DNA of 26,251 nucleotides from an uncultured Lachnospiraceae bacterium (GTDB taxonomy: Bacteria > Bacillota > Clostridia > Lachnospirales > Lachnospiraceae): NCBI GenBank assembly GCA_910588125.1, contig CAJUPI010000044.1, positions 1 through 26,251 on the forward strand. The letters run 5' to 3'. Of this stretch, positions 1-8,635 are shown piece after piece; positions within the stretch are counted from its first letter, which is position 1; each line of letters opens with the position of its first letter. The notes under the pieces are model-generated. The model did not search any database. It saw nothing but the letters and a program-made list of their open reading frames with translations, and was not told the origin of the DNA. A program made the position numbers and the translations under genes.

Positions 1-127
1 CTCGCAAAAATCAGGGATTTTAGGAATTCTTGATCCCGAAACCGGAAAAAGCAGCAGAGCATTTCCCGCCTCTTCCCGCTCCTTTTTCCATGGCGTGCCT
101 CCTGAGAAAATCAACCTAATGACATTG
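1..127 (+). repeat. 3' half of a long type-1 hairpin element, cut by the window start
   Basis: The right half of a hairpin is present: bases 11-20 belong to an inner stem, 32-45 carry the conserved GATCCCGAAACCGG block, 47-93 form a 47-nt outer arm ending in CCATGG, 92-99 are the border motif GGCGTGCC, and 113-127 are part of a flanking stem. The matching left half is not next to it but at the far end of the window (26074-26251). Arms 26108-26154 and 47-93 are complementary at 43 of 47 positions, and 26181-26190 pairs perfectly with 11-20. It lies just downstream of trmK on the minus strand, so it could also end that transcript. No gene lies in 1-157. Confidence 0.8.
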
Positions 128-157
128 CCTGTTTTTCTCTCCTTTTTCTCACGTATC

Positions 158-889
158 TCAAAGCAGTTCCTTTACCCTTTTCGCCTGCTCCAATTCCCCC
201 TCTACCTCCTGTAGCCGCTCTTTCGTACCGGAATTTTCTACCCTGGCAGTTTTTTGTATCTGCTCCCGGATTTCCTGAAGCTTATAAATCTCCTGCCTTA
301 GATATTCCTTCAACACTGGAGATCTTTTCTGAATCAGCCGCTCCCCATATCGATACTGATACTCTTCCGGATAATGCATCTCTCCCGGCTCTGCCGTCAT
401 AATAGTGTAAAATTTCCCATCCTCCTTTAGCATAACCTCATCACAGATCGCCAACCCCAGCTTTTCCAGTCCGTGCCTGAAATATGCCAGTTCCGATTGC
501 GGGGAAAAGATCCAGCAGCGGACCGTCTCCTGAATCAGCGGCGCCTCCTGCAAAATCCGCGACATTAATTCTCCGCCCATTCCAGTCATAATCACCAGTT
601 GGGCCTCTCCCGGCTTCAGCGGCTTTAAGCCGTCTCCCAGCCGCAGCTCAATCCTCTCCTGCAATCCCTGTTTTGCTACATGCTCCCGGGCCCGCAGAAG
701 CGGTCCCTTCCGAACATCCGTTGCCAGCACTGTCCCGGCCATCCCCCGCTCAATCAGGCGAATTGGCACAAGACCGTGATCCGTTCCGACATCCGCCACA
801 CAGACTTCTTTTTTTTCTTCTCTTTCCCAAAGGGATACCCAGCAAAAAGCCATATCCACAATCGTTTCCAGCCGCTTTGACAATTTCAT
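158..889 (-). CDS. trmK: tRNA (adenine(22)-N(1))-methyltransferase TrmK
   Basis: This 243-residue protein matches the TrmK family, which methylates N1 of adenine 22 in tRNA using S-adenosylmethionine. Visible are the SAM-binding motif VADVGTDHG at residues 31-39, the acidic strand end ATDVR near 56-60, and VIMTGMGGELM at about 99-109, a family hallmark; the C-terminal 70 residues are charged and helical, as expected for the family's coiled-coil tail. The N-terminus before motif I seems roughly ten residues longer than in Bacillus relatives. The ATG follows GAGGTAAGG closely. It starts 33 bp after the hybrid kinase gene and is the last gene of the dgt-dnaG-rpoD cluster. In many Firmicutes a nif3-like gene follows trmK; here the hairpin element at 1-127 follows instead. 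Confidence 0.9.
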   Translation of the reverse strand: MKLSKRLETIVDMAFCWVSLWEREEKKEVCVADVGTDHGLVPIRLIERGMAGTVLATDVRKGPLLRAREHVAKQGLQERIELRLGDGLKPLKPGEAQLVIMTGMGGELMSRILQEAPLIQETVRCWIFSPQSELAYFRHGLEKLGLAICDEVMLKEDGKFYTIMTAEPGEMHYPEEYQYRYGERLIQKRSPVLKEYLRQEIYKLQEIREQIQKTARVENSGTKERLQEVEGELEQAKRVKELL

Positions 890-922
890 CCTTACCTCAT
901 CCTTTTTGCTATCTCTTTCCTG

Positions 923-3550
923 TCAGAAATGACTTTCCAACGGCTCCCTCCTGTCTACAATAAATCGTTCCAGCATCCGGGTCACCTCCCGCATATCGAT
1001 TGGTTTAGCAATATGGCCATTCATTCCGCAGGCCAGGCATTTTTGGATATCCTCGGAAAATGCATCTGCACTCATCGCAATAATCGGAATCGTACCGGCG
1101 TCCGGGCGATCCAGCTTTCGAATAGCTTTCGTCGCCTCATAGCCTGTCATCACAGGCATCCGGATATCCATCAGAATCCCGTCATACGTTCCGACCGGAG
1201 AACGCTCAAATTTTTCCACACAGATCTGGCCGTTTTCCGCCCAGTCCAGCTCCAGTCCTATCTCTGAGAGCAACTCCTGTGCGATCTCCCAGTTCAAATC
1301 ATTATCCTCCGCCAGCAGGATCCTCCTCCCGGAAAAATCAAACTCCCCCTCTGGCGTCCCCCATTCCTGAGCCTTAAAATCCCCGGCAAATTGCCGAAGG
1401 CTATAATAAAGCGTAGATTTAAACAGTGGCTTGGCGATAAATCCTGAGATTCCGGCGGCTCTGGCCTCTTCTTCAATCTCGCTCCAGTCATAAGCAGAGA
1501 TCAGCAAAATCGGCAGTTCATCTCCACACAGCTCCCGCAATTTACGGGCTGTACGGATGCCGTCCATTCCCGGCAGCTTCCAATCCATCAGTATAATATG
1601 GTAAGGCCGGTTTTGCCGCATTCGCTCCTCCACTGCCAGGAGTGCACTCTCGCCGTCCATCGTCCATTCTGTCCGCACCCCGCTCGCCTGCAATGCCGTT
1701 GCCGCGCTCTCATACAGCTGCTGATCATCATCGACAATCAGCATATCCCACTCCGGCAGCCGCATATCATTTTCCGGAACCGTTGATCTTTCCAGATCCA
1801 GGGTCACATGAAACTCCGTTCCCTTCCCCGGCTCACTTTTGACCTCGATCGTTCCTGCCATAGCATCGATTATGTATTTGGTAATGGCCATACCCAGTCC
1901 GCTGCCCTCAGTTTTTTGCACCCGCGTGCTGTCCTCACGGGAAAAAGAGTCAAAAAGCTTTTTCTGAAACTCTTTTGACATGCCAATTCCATTGTCCCTT
2001 ACCCGCAGATGGATCCTCACATAGGCATCTCCCCGGGGAGATAATTCCTCGCACAAGGATAATCGGATCGTCCCGCCCTCCGGTGTGAATTTTACCGCAT
2101 TTCCCAGAAAATTAATCAGTACCTGATTCAGCCGCACACTGTCACAGCATATATTTTCCACAAAGACATTGTCCACATGTACCTCAAAATGCTGGCTCTT
2201 TTCTTTGATCTGGGGCTGGATAATACTTACAATTCCATCCATAATCTCACTCAGTGAGATCTGTTCCACATTGAGCGACAGCTTCCCACTCTCAATCTTG
2301 GACATATCCAGAATATTGTTAATCAGGCCCAACAGATGGCGGCTCGAAAGAGAAATCTTTTTTAAATTATTCAGGACCTGCTGCTGATTTTTGATATTGG
2401 CAATAGCAATGCTGGTCATTCCCACAATCGCATTCATAGGAGTACGGATATCATGGCTCATATTGGACAAAAATTCACTTTTTGCCTTGCTGGCGTGCTC
2501 TGCCATCTGCCGTGCCTCGTCCAAAGCCAGCATCTGCTTCCGCATCTGGCGGAAATATTTAAAAAATACAATCATCAGGGCCAGCAATATCACTGCACAA
2601 CCGCCCAGAGCCCTGACCAGCCATTCCCCTCCCAGCTCGGCAATCGTCTCATCCAAAATACCATAAGGCATAAATACCAGCAAAAACCATTCCGAATATG
2701 ACAGGCTGGTACAATATAGATGGCGTCTCTCCCCTTCGATGATGAATTCGCTGCTGAAATCCCTCTGTGCATCCATGGATATCCCCAGTTCCGTCAAATA
2801 CTCCTCCGGTGTCAATCCCCCTACATCCCCATAACGGTTTAACACCCGATCAAAATAACTTTCATCCTCCACATCATTTCTCCGGAGAATAAAGCTGCCG
2901 TCCCGGCGAATGATAAAATAATATTCCATCGAAGAACTGTCATTTAAAAATAATGTCTCTTTGATATAGTGGATTGGAAGCGCCGCCACTAAAGCCTTAC
3001 ATTCCCGGCCATCCGGCAGCCGGCTGTCTACAGGCACTCCCATAAGTACGATATCGGCATCGGATTCATCCTTTCCGATCGCCACCTTTTTTTCTCCCTG
3101 GTCCAGAGAATGTAAAAACGGCGGCGGATCCATCAACCGGATCTTTTCCCCGTAGATCATATCAAAATCACCATCGCCAGAATAGAAAGCCAAGTACTCA
3201 AAACCCCGGATTTGGGCCTCTTTGGCCAATCTCTGACGCAATTCTTCCTCATCCGTAATTCCTGACTGAAGATTTCCCACCAGCTCATTCAACTGAGACA
3301 GCCGCAGCTCAATCGCGGTTTCAAAATGCATGGCAACTTGTTCGCTCATCCCTGACATGTAGATCTTTCCGATCTTGCCGATGGTTTCTGAACTTTTATA
3401 ATTCATATGAACGGCCAGATAAATAAAAACAATAACACAAAGAACGGATACCGACAAAAGGCTGACCATCAAAAAACGGGTAGCCTTATTTCGTATCCCC
3501 TCGATTACTTCACGGCCAAAATAGTTTTTTGCAGGTTTCTTTCCCTCCAT
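923..3550 (-). CDS. hybrid sensor histidine kinase with two receiver domains
   Basis: An 875-residue membrane sensor kinase. Order of parts: TM1 at about 26-48, an extracytoplasmic sensor region of about 260 residues (49-305), TM2 at about 310-332, a HisKA domain with SHDIRTP (phospho-acceptor His366), an ATPase domain with LINFLGNAVKF (N-box about 478-488), DNGIGM (519-524) and GSGLGM (549-554), then receiver 1 (about 601-720, Asp656, Lys707) and receiver 2 (about 742-863, Asp795, Lys849). Both receivers keep the acceptor Asp and conserved Lys. There is no Hpt or DNA-binding output domain, so phosphotransfer must go to an unknown partner. It begins 28 bp after rpoD and ends 33 bp before trmK, so it is probably co-transcribed with housekeeping genes. 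The chosen ATG lies 13 nt from a GGAGG, rather far, so the start is not certain. The sensed signal is unknown. Confidence 0.88.
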   Translation of the reverse strand: MEGKKPAKNYFGREVIEGIRNKATRFLMVSLLSVSVLCVIVFIYLAVHMNYKSSETIGKIGKIYMSGMSEQVAMHFETAIELRLSQLNELVGNLQSGITDEEELRQRLAKEAQIRGFEYLAFYSGDGDFDMIYGEKIRLMDPPPFLHSLDQGEKKVAIGKDESDADIVLMGVPVDSRLPDGRECKALVAALPIHYIKETLFLNDSSSMEYYFIIRRDGSFILRRNDVEDESYFDRVLNRYGDVGGLTPEEYLTELGISMDAQRDFSSEFIIEGERRHLYCTSLSYSEWFLLVFMPYGILDETIAELGGEWLVRALGGCAVILLALMIVFFKYFRQMRKQMLALDEARQMAEHASKAKSEFLSNMSHDIRTPMNAIVGMTSIAIANIKNQQQVLNNLKKISLSSRHLLGLINNILDMSKIESGKLSLNVEQISLSEIMDGIVSIIQPQIKEKSQHFEVHVDNVFVENICCDSVRLNQVLINFLGNAVKFTPEGGTIRLSLCEELSPRGDAYVRIHLRVRDNGIGMSKEFQKKLFDSFSREDSTRVQKTEGSGLGMAITKYIIDAMAGTIEVKSEPGKGTEFHVTLDLERSTVPENDMRLPEWDMLIVDDDQQLYESAATALQASGVRTEWTMDGESALLAVEERMRQNRPYHIILMDWKLPGMDGIRTARKLRELCGDELPILLISAYDWSEIEEEARAAGISGFIAKPLFKSTLYYSLRQFAGDFKAQEWGTPEGEFDFSGRRILLAEDNDLNWEIAQELLSEIGLELDWAENGQICVEKFERSPVGTYDGILMDIRMPVMTGYEATKAIRKLDRPDAGTIPIIAMSADAFSEDIQKCLACGMNGHIAKPIDMREVTRMLERFIVDRREPLESHF

Positions 3551-3578
3551 GGTTCATTTCTGTCCTCCTTTGTTGTCT

Positions 3579-4697
3579 TTAGTCCAGGTAATCCTTCAGC
3601 TTTTTACTCCGGCTGGGATGGCGTAGCTTCCGCAATGCCTTGGCTTCAATCTGGCGGATCCGTTCTCTCGTTACATGAAATTCCTTGCCGACCTCTTCGA
3701 GGGTCCGCGGCCTCCCGTCGTCCAGCCCAAAGCGCAGGCGGAGCACCTTTTGTTCCCGTTCCGTCAGAGTTTCCAACGCCTCCATCAACTGCTCCCGCAA
3801 AAGTGTAAAGGCGGCCTGATCCGCCGGTACCGCCACCTGATCATCCTGAATAAAATCTCCCAGATGGCTGTCTTCCTCCTCGCCGATCGGCGTCTCCAAA
3901 GATACCGGCTCCTGGGAAATCTTGCGGATCTCTTGTACCCGTTCCACCGGCAGATCCATCCGGGCGGCAATCTCCTCCTCCGACGGCTCTCTCCCCAGCT
4001 CTTGTACCAGTTGACGCTGCGTCCGTATCAGGCGGTTGATCGTTTCCACCATATGCACCGGAATCCGGATAGTCCTTGCCTGATCCGCAATCGAACGGGT
4101 AATCGCCTGCCGGATCCACCAGGTAGCATAGGTACTGAATTTATAGCCTTTCCGATAATCGAACTTTTCCACCGCCTTGATCAGCCCCAGATTCCCCTCC
4201 TGAATCAAATCCAAAAGCTGCATTCCCCGGCCTACATACCGCTTGGCAATGCTGACCACCAGCCGCAAATTGGCCTCCGCCAACTGTTTTCTTGCCTCCC
4301 CGTCTCCTGACTCCATCCTCCTGGCCAGCTCAATCTCCTCGTCTGTGGACAAAAGCGGAATCTTGCCGATCTCTTTCAGATACATGCGTACCGGATCTTC
4401 AATACTGACTCCATCCGGTACGGACAGGTCAATTTCTTCTACGTTGATCTCTTCCCCGTCCGGCAGCCCTTCATCCAGGAACAGATCCGGATCCATGTCA
4501 TCTTCCTCATCCAGCCGCAGTACATCCACCTTATTCCGATCGAGGTATTCATAGATTCGATCCAGCTTATCCGGATCGAGAATCTCCCCCCGGAAAAAAT
4601 CGAGAATCTCCCGGTTCTCCAGCACATTTTTCTTTTTCTTCGCGATTTCCAACAATAAAATCAGCTTTTCCTCTAACGTCTGCTTATGTTCTTCCAT
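3579..4697 (-). CDS. rpoD: RNA polymerase primary sigma factor RpoD/SigA
   Basis: A 372-residue housekeeping sigma factor. Region 1.2 (about 99-125, DPVRMYLKEIG), region 2 with NLRLVVSIAKRY and KFSTYATWWIRQAI (about 143-200, -10 recognition and melting), region 3 (about 210-290) and region 4 with TLTEREQKVLRLRFGL and the helix-turn-helix TLEEVGKEFHVTRERIRQIEAKA (about 310-355, -35 recognition) are all present. I chose ATG at 4697 because the protein then begins MEEHKQTLEEK as in clostridial relatives, and AGGCGGG lies about 8 nt upstream. The frame stays open to a GTG at 4784, only 3 nt after the dnaG stop, which would add 29 residues. The dnaG-rpoD order is the classic macromolecular-synthesis arrangement. 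Confidence 0.95.
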   Translation of the reverse strand: MEEHKQTLEEKLILLLEIAKKKKNVLENREILDFFRGEILDPDKLDRIYEYLDRNKVDVLRLDEEDDMDPDLFLDEGLPDGEEINVEEIDLSVPDGVSIEDPVRMYLKEIGKIPLLSTDEEIELARRMESGDGEARKQLAEANLRLVVSIAKRYVGRGMQLLDLIQEGNLGLIKAVEKFDYRKGYKFSTYATWWIRQAITRSIADQARTIRIPVHMVETINRLIRTQRQLVQELGREPSEEEIAARMDLPVERVQEIRKISQEPVSLETPIGEEEDSHLGDFIQDDQVAVPADQAAFTLLREQLMEALETLTEREQKVLRLRFGLDDGRPRTLEEVGKEFHVTRERIRQIEAKALRKLRHPSRSKKLKDYLD

Positions 4698-4787
4698 GTC
4701 TGCCCGCCTTTCCTGTTCTGCAACCGCTTCTCCCAAACGATGCCCCTTCTTCCCATCCAACCACTCCCATACTTTTTCGGGCACGGT

Positions 4788-6563
4788 TTATTCCCATGTA
4801 ATTGAAAGCTTCTTCAATGCTGCCTGCTCCCGGATAATCCGCTGAAGCTCACCGATATCTGCCGCCTTCTGGCTGGCCTGCTCCAAGCTGTTCTTTTTCA
4901 CCCTATATACAATATCCGAAAATGCTTTTTTCTGTTCCTCATTATTCAGAGATTCCTCCAGCCTGGCATGAAACAGTGCTGCCACCTCTCTGTATTGTTC
5001 TTCATCATTGATAAAATAATTCAATATTTCAGCCGGATTGACTTTGCCCTGCCGATGTCCGGCAAACACCAATTCTGCCGTCTGATGGTACAAAGGCTCC
5101 ACAAAATCCTCCGGCGTCAGTATCCCCTCAATCCGGGCAAACAGCTCCGGCCGCTCGATCAGCCATGTCAGCAGCAGGCGCTGGGCCCGGCGGTTGCCAT
5201 CGTCCTTTTCCTTCTTCCGCTCTGCCTCCCGCACCGGCTCCCTCTGACGATCTTGTGCGCTCTTTGAAACCGCTCCCGGCATACTCCCCAGCCGATTCAC
5301 CAGCCGGCGCAGATGTTCATACGGTACCATATATTCCCGGGCTACCGCCTGAATATAATTGTCCCGTTCCAGCTCCTCTTCAAATTCCAGAAGCTTTTGC
5401 GCTACCTTATGATAAAACCGGGTTTTCTGCTCCGGATCCTCCAGCTGATACTCTCTTTTCAATACTTCTATCTCATATAAAAAGCTGTTCTGTGCTTCCT
5501 CAATCCGTTGGCTAAACGCTTTTGCCCCCAGATTCTTGATAAATTCATCCGGATCCTTATATGGCTTCATATTCAGCACTTTTGTGGAAATTCCTGCCTC
5601 CTTTAAAATCGGAATCGCCCGCAATGCTGCTTTCACTCCTGCCCCGTCACTGTCGTAAGTCAGGATCACTTGTTCTGTATAGCGCTTTAACAGAACCGCA
5701 TGCTGTGCCGTCAACGCCGTGCCCAGGGAGGCCACCGCATTGACAAAGCCTGCCTGCTGCAAGGCAATCACATCCATATATCCTTCACATAGCAGCATAT
5801 ATTTTTCCCGGCTGGTCCGCGCATAATTCAGCCCGTAGAGATTCCTGCTTTTATCAAATACCAGCGTCTCTGGCGAATTCAAGTATTTCGGCTCTCCCTC
5901 TCCCATAACCCGTCCGCCAAATCCTACCACCTTACTATTGACATCCATAATCGGAAACATCACCCGGTTCCAAAATTTATCATAAGCTCCCCGCTCCTCC
6001 ATCGTCACCAGGCCACTGTCCTTTAGGATCGCATCCCCATAGCCCTTTGACTTCAGATATTGATATAAATCATTGCTTGTCTTATTGGCATATCCCAACC
6101 CAAACCGCCGGACCGTCTCCTCTGTCAATCCACGCTTCTTAAAATACTCATAGCCATATCTGCCCTGCGGCTGATGCAACTGATAATAAAAATAATTCGC
6201 CGCCACCTTATTGATCTTTAAAATCTCCAAACGCCTGTCCGCTTTTTCCCGTTCTTCCCTGGAATACTCTGCCTCCGGCAGCCGGACTCCGGCCCGATCC
6301 GCCAAAAATTTAAGGGCTTCCGGAAAAGTAAAACTCTCATATTCCATCACAAAGGTGATCGCATTTCCTCCGGCTCCGCAGCCAAAGCAGTAATACATCT
6401 GCTTTTGAGGCGACACGGAAAAGGATGGAGATTTTTCATTATGGAAAGGACACAGGCCAAAATAATTGCTTCCTTTCTTCTGCAGCTTCACATATCCCGA
6501 AATCACATCCACGATGTCATTTCTTGTTCTCACTTCCTCGACGATCTCTTCCGGATAATACAT
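4788..6563 (-). CDS. dnaG: DNA primase DnaG
   Basis: A 591-residue primase that makes RNA primers at the replication fork. The N-terminal zinc-binding domain shows Cys38-x2-His41 and Cys59-x2-Cys62, with CPFHNEKSPSF and YYCFGCGAGGN. The catalytic core contains RVMFPIMDVN and GFGGRVM, and the TOPRIM fold has LLCEGYMDVIALQQAG (Glu260) and LTYDSDGAG (Asp304, Asp306), the metal-binding acids. The last 130 or so residues fit the helicase-binding domain. The linker before that domain (about 430-450) is rich in Arg, Lys and Glu. ATG follows AAAGGAG by 6 nt. It lies 68 bp downstream of dgt and directly before rpoD. Confidence 0.96.
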   Translation of the reverse strand: MYYPEEIVEEVRTRNDIVDVISGYVKLQKKGSNYFGLCPFHNEKSPSFSVSPQKQMYYCFGCGAGGNAITFVMEYESFTFPEALKFLADRAGVRLPEAEYSREEREKADRRLEILKINKVAANYFYYQLHQPQGRYGYEYFKKRGLTEETVRRFGLGYANKTSNDLYQYLKSKGYGDAILKDSGLVTMEERGAYDKFWNRVMFPIMDVNSKVVGFGGRVMGEGEPKYLNSPETLVFDKSRNLYGLNYARTSREKYMLLCEGYMDVIALQQAGFVNAVASLGTALTAQHAVLLKRYTEQVILTYDSDGAGVKAALRAIPILKEAGISTKVLNMKPYKDPDEFIKNLGAKAFSQRIEEAQNSFLYEIEVLKREYQLEDPEQKTRFYHKVAQKLLEFEEELERDNYIQAVAREYMVPYEHLRRLVNRLGSMPGAVSKSAQDRQREPVREAERKKEKDDGNRRAQRLLLTWLIERPELFARIEGILTPEDFVEPLYHQTAELVFAGHRQGKVNPAEILNYFINDEEQYREVAALFHARLEESLNNEEQKKAFSDIVYRVKKNSLEQASQKAADIGELQRIIREQAALKKLSITWE

Positions 6564-6631
6564 GAAATACTCCTTTCCTGTATCCTGTCGTATCTTTTAT
6601 GGCTCTTCCTGCATCGGAATGCTTCCTACTT

Positions 6632-7639
6632 TTATGCCTTCCATGCCTGAGGTACAAACAGCTCCTCAAATTTATAAATCGCATAGCTATCACTCATTCC
6701 TGCTATATAATCACAGACTGCCCGTTCTTTTTTCTCCCCCCGCAAATCTATCATCTGACGATATTCCTCCGGCATCTGATCCGCATGCTCTAGATAATAA
6801 TGATACAAAGACGCAATCAACTGCTGCGCCTTCTTTTCCTCCGCCTTCGGAACCTCATTCAGATACATATTTTCAAACAGCCAGGCCCGCAGGCCTTGCA
6901 TAGCTTCCTGCATCCCCGGCGACATCTTAATCTGTGGCTGATCCATACTGCTCTCAATAATATCATGGATCATTGTATTAAGCCGCTCACGCACGCTATG
7001 CCCCAAAAGCCCTGTATAGCGCTCCGGTATATCCGACTCTTTAAATATTTTCCCCCGGATCGCATCATCAATATCATGATTTATGTATGCGATCTTATCT
7101 GACAGCCGCACGATACACCCCTCTAAAGTAGAAGGTTTCCCGCTGGTTCGGTGATTCAATATTCCGTCCCGCACTTCTCTTGTCAGGTTCAGTCCTCTGC
7201 CGTCCTTTTCCAGAAACTCCACCACCCGCACGCTCTGCCGGTAATGGGCAAAGCCGTCCAGACACAGTTCATTCAAAATCCGCTCTCCGGAATGGCCGAA
7301 AGGAGTATGTCCCAGATCATGCCCCAGCGCAATCGCCTCTGTCAGGTTCTCATTCATCCGCAAGGCCCGGGCAACCGTCCGGGCAATCTGGGCAACCTCC
7401 AGGGTATGCGTCAGCCTCGTCCGGTAATGATCTCCTTCCGGAGCCAAAAAAACCTGCGTCTTATGCTTGAGCCTTCGAAACGCCTTGCAGTGCAAAATGC
7501 GGTCCCTGTCCCGCTGATACTCCGGTCGGATATCACACAATGGCTCCGGCATATCCCTCCCCAGCGTATTCCGGCTCAATGACGCAAAAGGACTCAGATA
7601 CTGTGCCTCCCAAGCTTCCTGTGCTTCTCTGATCGTCAT
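6632..7639 (-). CDS. dgt: HD-domain deoxynucleoside triphosphate triphosphohydrolase (dGTPase-like)
   Basis: A 335-residue HD-superfamily protein of the dGTPase family, which splits dNTPs into nucleoside and triphosphate. The metal site is visible: His78 in RTRLTHTLEVAQ, His107-Asp108 in ALGHDLGHTPFGHSGE, and Asp181 in RLSDKIAYINHD. RILHCKAFRRLKHKTQVF is the usual N-terminal signature. I prefer the ATG at 7639 because it follows GGGGGCGG closely; an in-frame ATG at 7687 lies only a few bases from the TATAAT promoter box and has no ribosome site. Dgt in front of dnaG-rpoD is a common clostridial order. The true substrate preference cannot be read from sequence. Confidence 0.9.
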   Translation of the reverse strand: MTIREAQEAWEAQYLSPFASLSRNTLGRDMPEPLCDIRPEYQRDRDRILHCKAFRRLKHKTQVFLAPEGDHYRTRLTHTLEVAQIARTVARALRMNENLTEAIALGHDLGHTPFGHSGERILNELCLDGFAHYRQSVRVVEFLEKDGRGLNLTREVRDGILNHRTSGKPSTLEGCIVRLSDKIAYINHDIDDAIRGKIFKESDIPERYTGLLGHSVRERLNTMIHDIIESSMDQPQIKMSPGMQEAMQGLRAWLFENMYLNEVPKAEEKKAQQLIASLYHYYLEHADQMPEEYRQMIDLRGEKKERAVCDYIAGMSDSYAIYKFEELFVPQAWKA

Positions 7640-7694
7640 CTGACCGCCCCCTTTTGTATCTTCTGCCCTCAGGGCATATTTTCTCATTTATGTT

Positions 7695-7703
7695 ATTATA
7701 TCA
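7695..7703 (-). promoter_or_regulatory. extended -10 promoter for dgt-dnaG-rpoD
   Basis: On the minus strand the bases read TGATATAAT, a perfect -10 hexamer (7695-7700) with an upstream TG (extended -10). No good -35 is seen 16 to 18 bp upstream. The box is about 56 bp from the chosen dgt start and points into dgt. It shares the gap 7640-7862 with the divergent darA promoter. Confidence 0.6.
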
Positions 7704-7800
7704 TGCTTCCAGTGATTTTAGTACTGTTTTTTCATTCCTGTTCAAATCCTTCAGAAAAGTAATCAAATAGTAAAAATCTCGTGAAAATTTTCTGAATATA

Positions 7801-7829
7801 TTTACACTAACTGCATTTTATGCTAAAAT
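7801..7829 (+). promoter_or_regulatory. sigma-A promoter for darA
   Basis: TTTACA (7801-7806) and TAAAAT (7824-7829) are separated by exactly 17 bp, and the -10 is preceded by TGC (extended -10). The start codon of darA is 33 bp further on, with GGAGGGG at 7851-7857. Confidence 0.65.
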
Positions 7830-7862
7830 AATTTCAGCTTCAAGACAAATGGAGGGGTGAAT

Positions 7863-8198
7863 ATGAAAATTATTTACGCAATTGTAAGCTCCGACGACGG
7901 CAACCGGGTAACGGATGTCCTCACCAAGCATCAGTACAGTGTGACCCGGCTGGCCACTACCGGCGGCTTTCTCAAAAAGGGAAACGCCACTCTGATGGTT
8001 GGTACTGATGAAGATCGTGTGGATACTGCTATTGAACTGATTCGGGAGACCTGCGGCAAGCGGCAGAAGATCACCTGTGATATCCCTTCTCCAAACATCG
8101 GTTCTATTTCCGCCGGCTATGTGATGATGCCCGTGACTGTAGAATTGGGCGGTGCTACTATTTTTGTAACAGACGTCGAGCGCTTTGAAAAATTTTAA
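7863..8198 (+). CDS. darA: cyclic di-AMP receptor DarA/PstA (PII-like)
   Basis: This 111-residue protein matches the DarA/PstA (formerly YaaQ) family, PII-like trimers that bind cyclic di-AMP. Hallmarks are MKIIYAIVSSDD at the N-terminus, VTRLATTGGFLKKGNATLM at about 26-44 (the ligand-contacting strand-loop), and GGATIFVTDVERFEKF at the C-terminus. Length equals the family norm. ATG at 7863 is 7 nt from GGAGG; a GTG two codons earlier overlaps the ribosome site and is unlikely. It is the only plus-strand gene in the window, divergent from dgt and convergent with the flavodiiron gene. The presumed ligand synthase, CdaA, is encoded at 21005-21898. Target proteins of DarA are not well defined. 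Confidence 0.93.
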   Translation: MKIIYAIVSSDDGNRVTDVLTKHQYSVTRLATTGGFLKKGNATLMVGTDEDRVDTAIELIRETCGKRQKITCDIPSPNIGSISAGYVMMPVTVELGGATIFVTDVERFEKF

Positions 8199-8265
8199 AA
8201 TACCGGTTTCTTTTGGATAACAAAAGGTAAAATAAGCTGCTTGTTATTTGACTGGTTTTTCAGAA

Positions 8266-8428
8266 GGTACGCCATGGAACAAGGCGCGGGAAGCGACGGG
8301 AAATGGTCGGCTGATTTTTCCGGTTTCGGGATCAAGAAGTCCTAAAATCCCTGCAAAGTCAAAATCAGCCGACCATTTCCCGTCGCTTCCCGCGCCTTGT
8401 TCCATGGCTGAGTATTTTCTGGACTAAA
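8266..8428 (-). repeat. hairpin B, type-1, 47-bp perfect stem
   Basis: Arms 8272-8318 and 8361-8407 are perfectly complementary over 47 nt. The 42-nt loop (8319-8360), read on the minus strand, holds GCAGGGATTTTAG and GATCCCGAAACCGG, both shared with the other type-1 copies. Borders are GGTACGCC (8266-8273) on the left, then GGCTGAG (8406-8412) and GGACTAAA (8421-8428) on the right. It is 68 bp past the darA stop and could act as its transcription end, though no clear U-run follows. Confidence 0.9.
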
Positions 8429-8635
8429 ATGAATAGCACTGGTTGCAAAATAATCCCCCGTCATTTCTCTTATCTATGTGCGGCTGTTCACGAACATCCT
8501 GTCTGATATTTCATGGACTTTGTCCGTTAAAAGCAGACTGTACATACGTAAACCGTCCGAACACAGGACAGAGAAATGCCGGGGGACTTATTTTGCAACC
8601 AGTGCTATTCATTTTAGTCCCGAGAATACTCAGCC
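8406..8635 (-). repeat. hairpin K, type-2, with conserved ~100-nt core
   Basis: Arms 8406-8470 and 8570-8635 are complementary over about 65 nt with roughly three mismatches and one bulge. The intervening 8471-8569, read on the minus strand, matches the core of the hairpin at 25308-25412 at most positions: TGTTCGGACGG, CAGTCTGC, ACGGACAAAGTCC, ATCAGACA, ATGTTCGTG, ACAGCCG. Within the core, GGACAAAGTCC is a 4-bp mini-hairpin and GTCTG can pair with CAGAC around it. The arm ends are the GGCTGAG borders shared with hairpins B and C. Confidence 0.88.
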
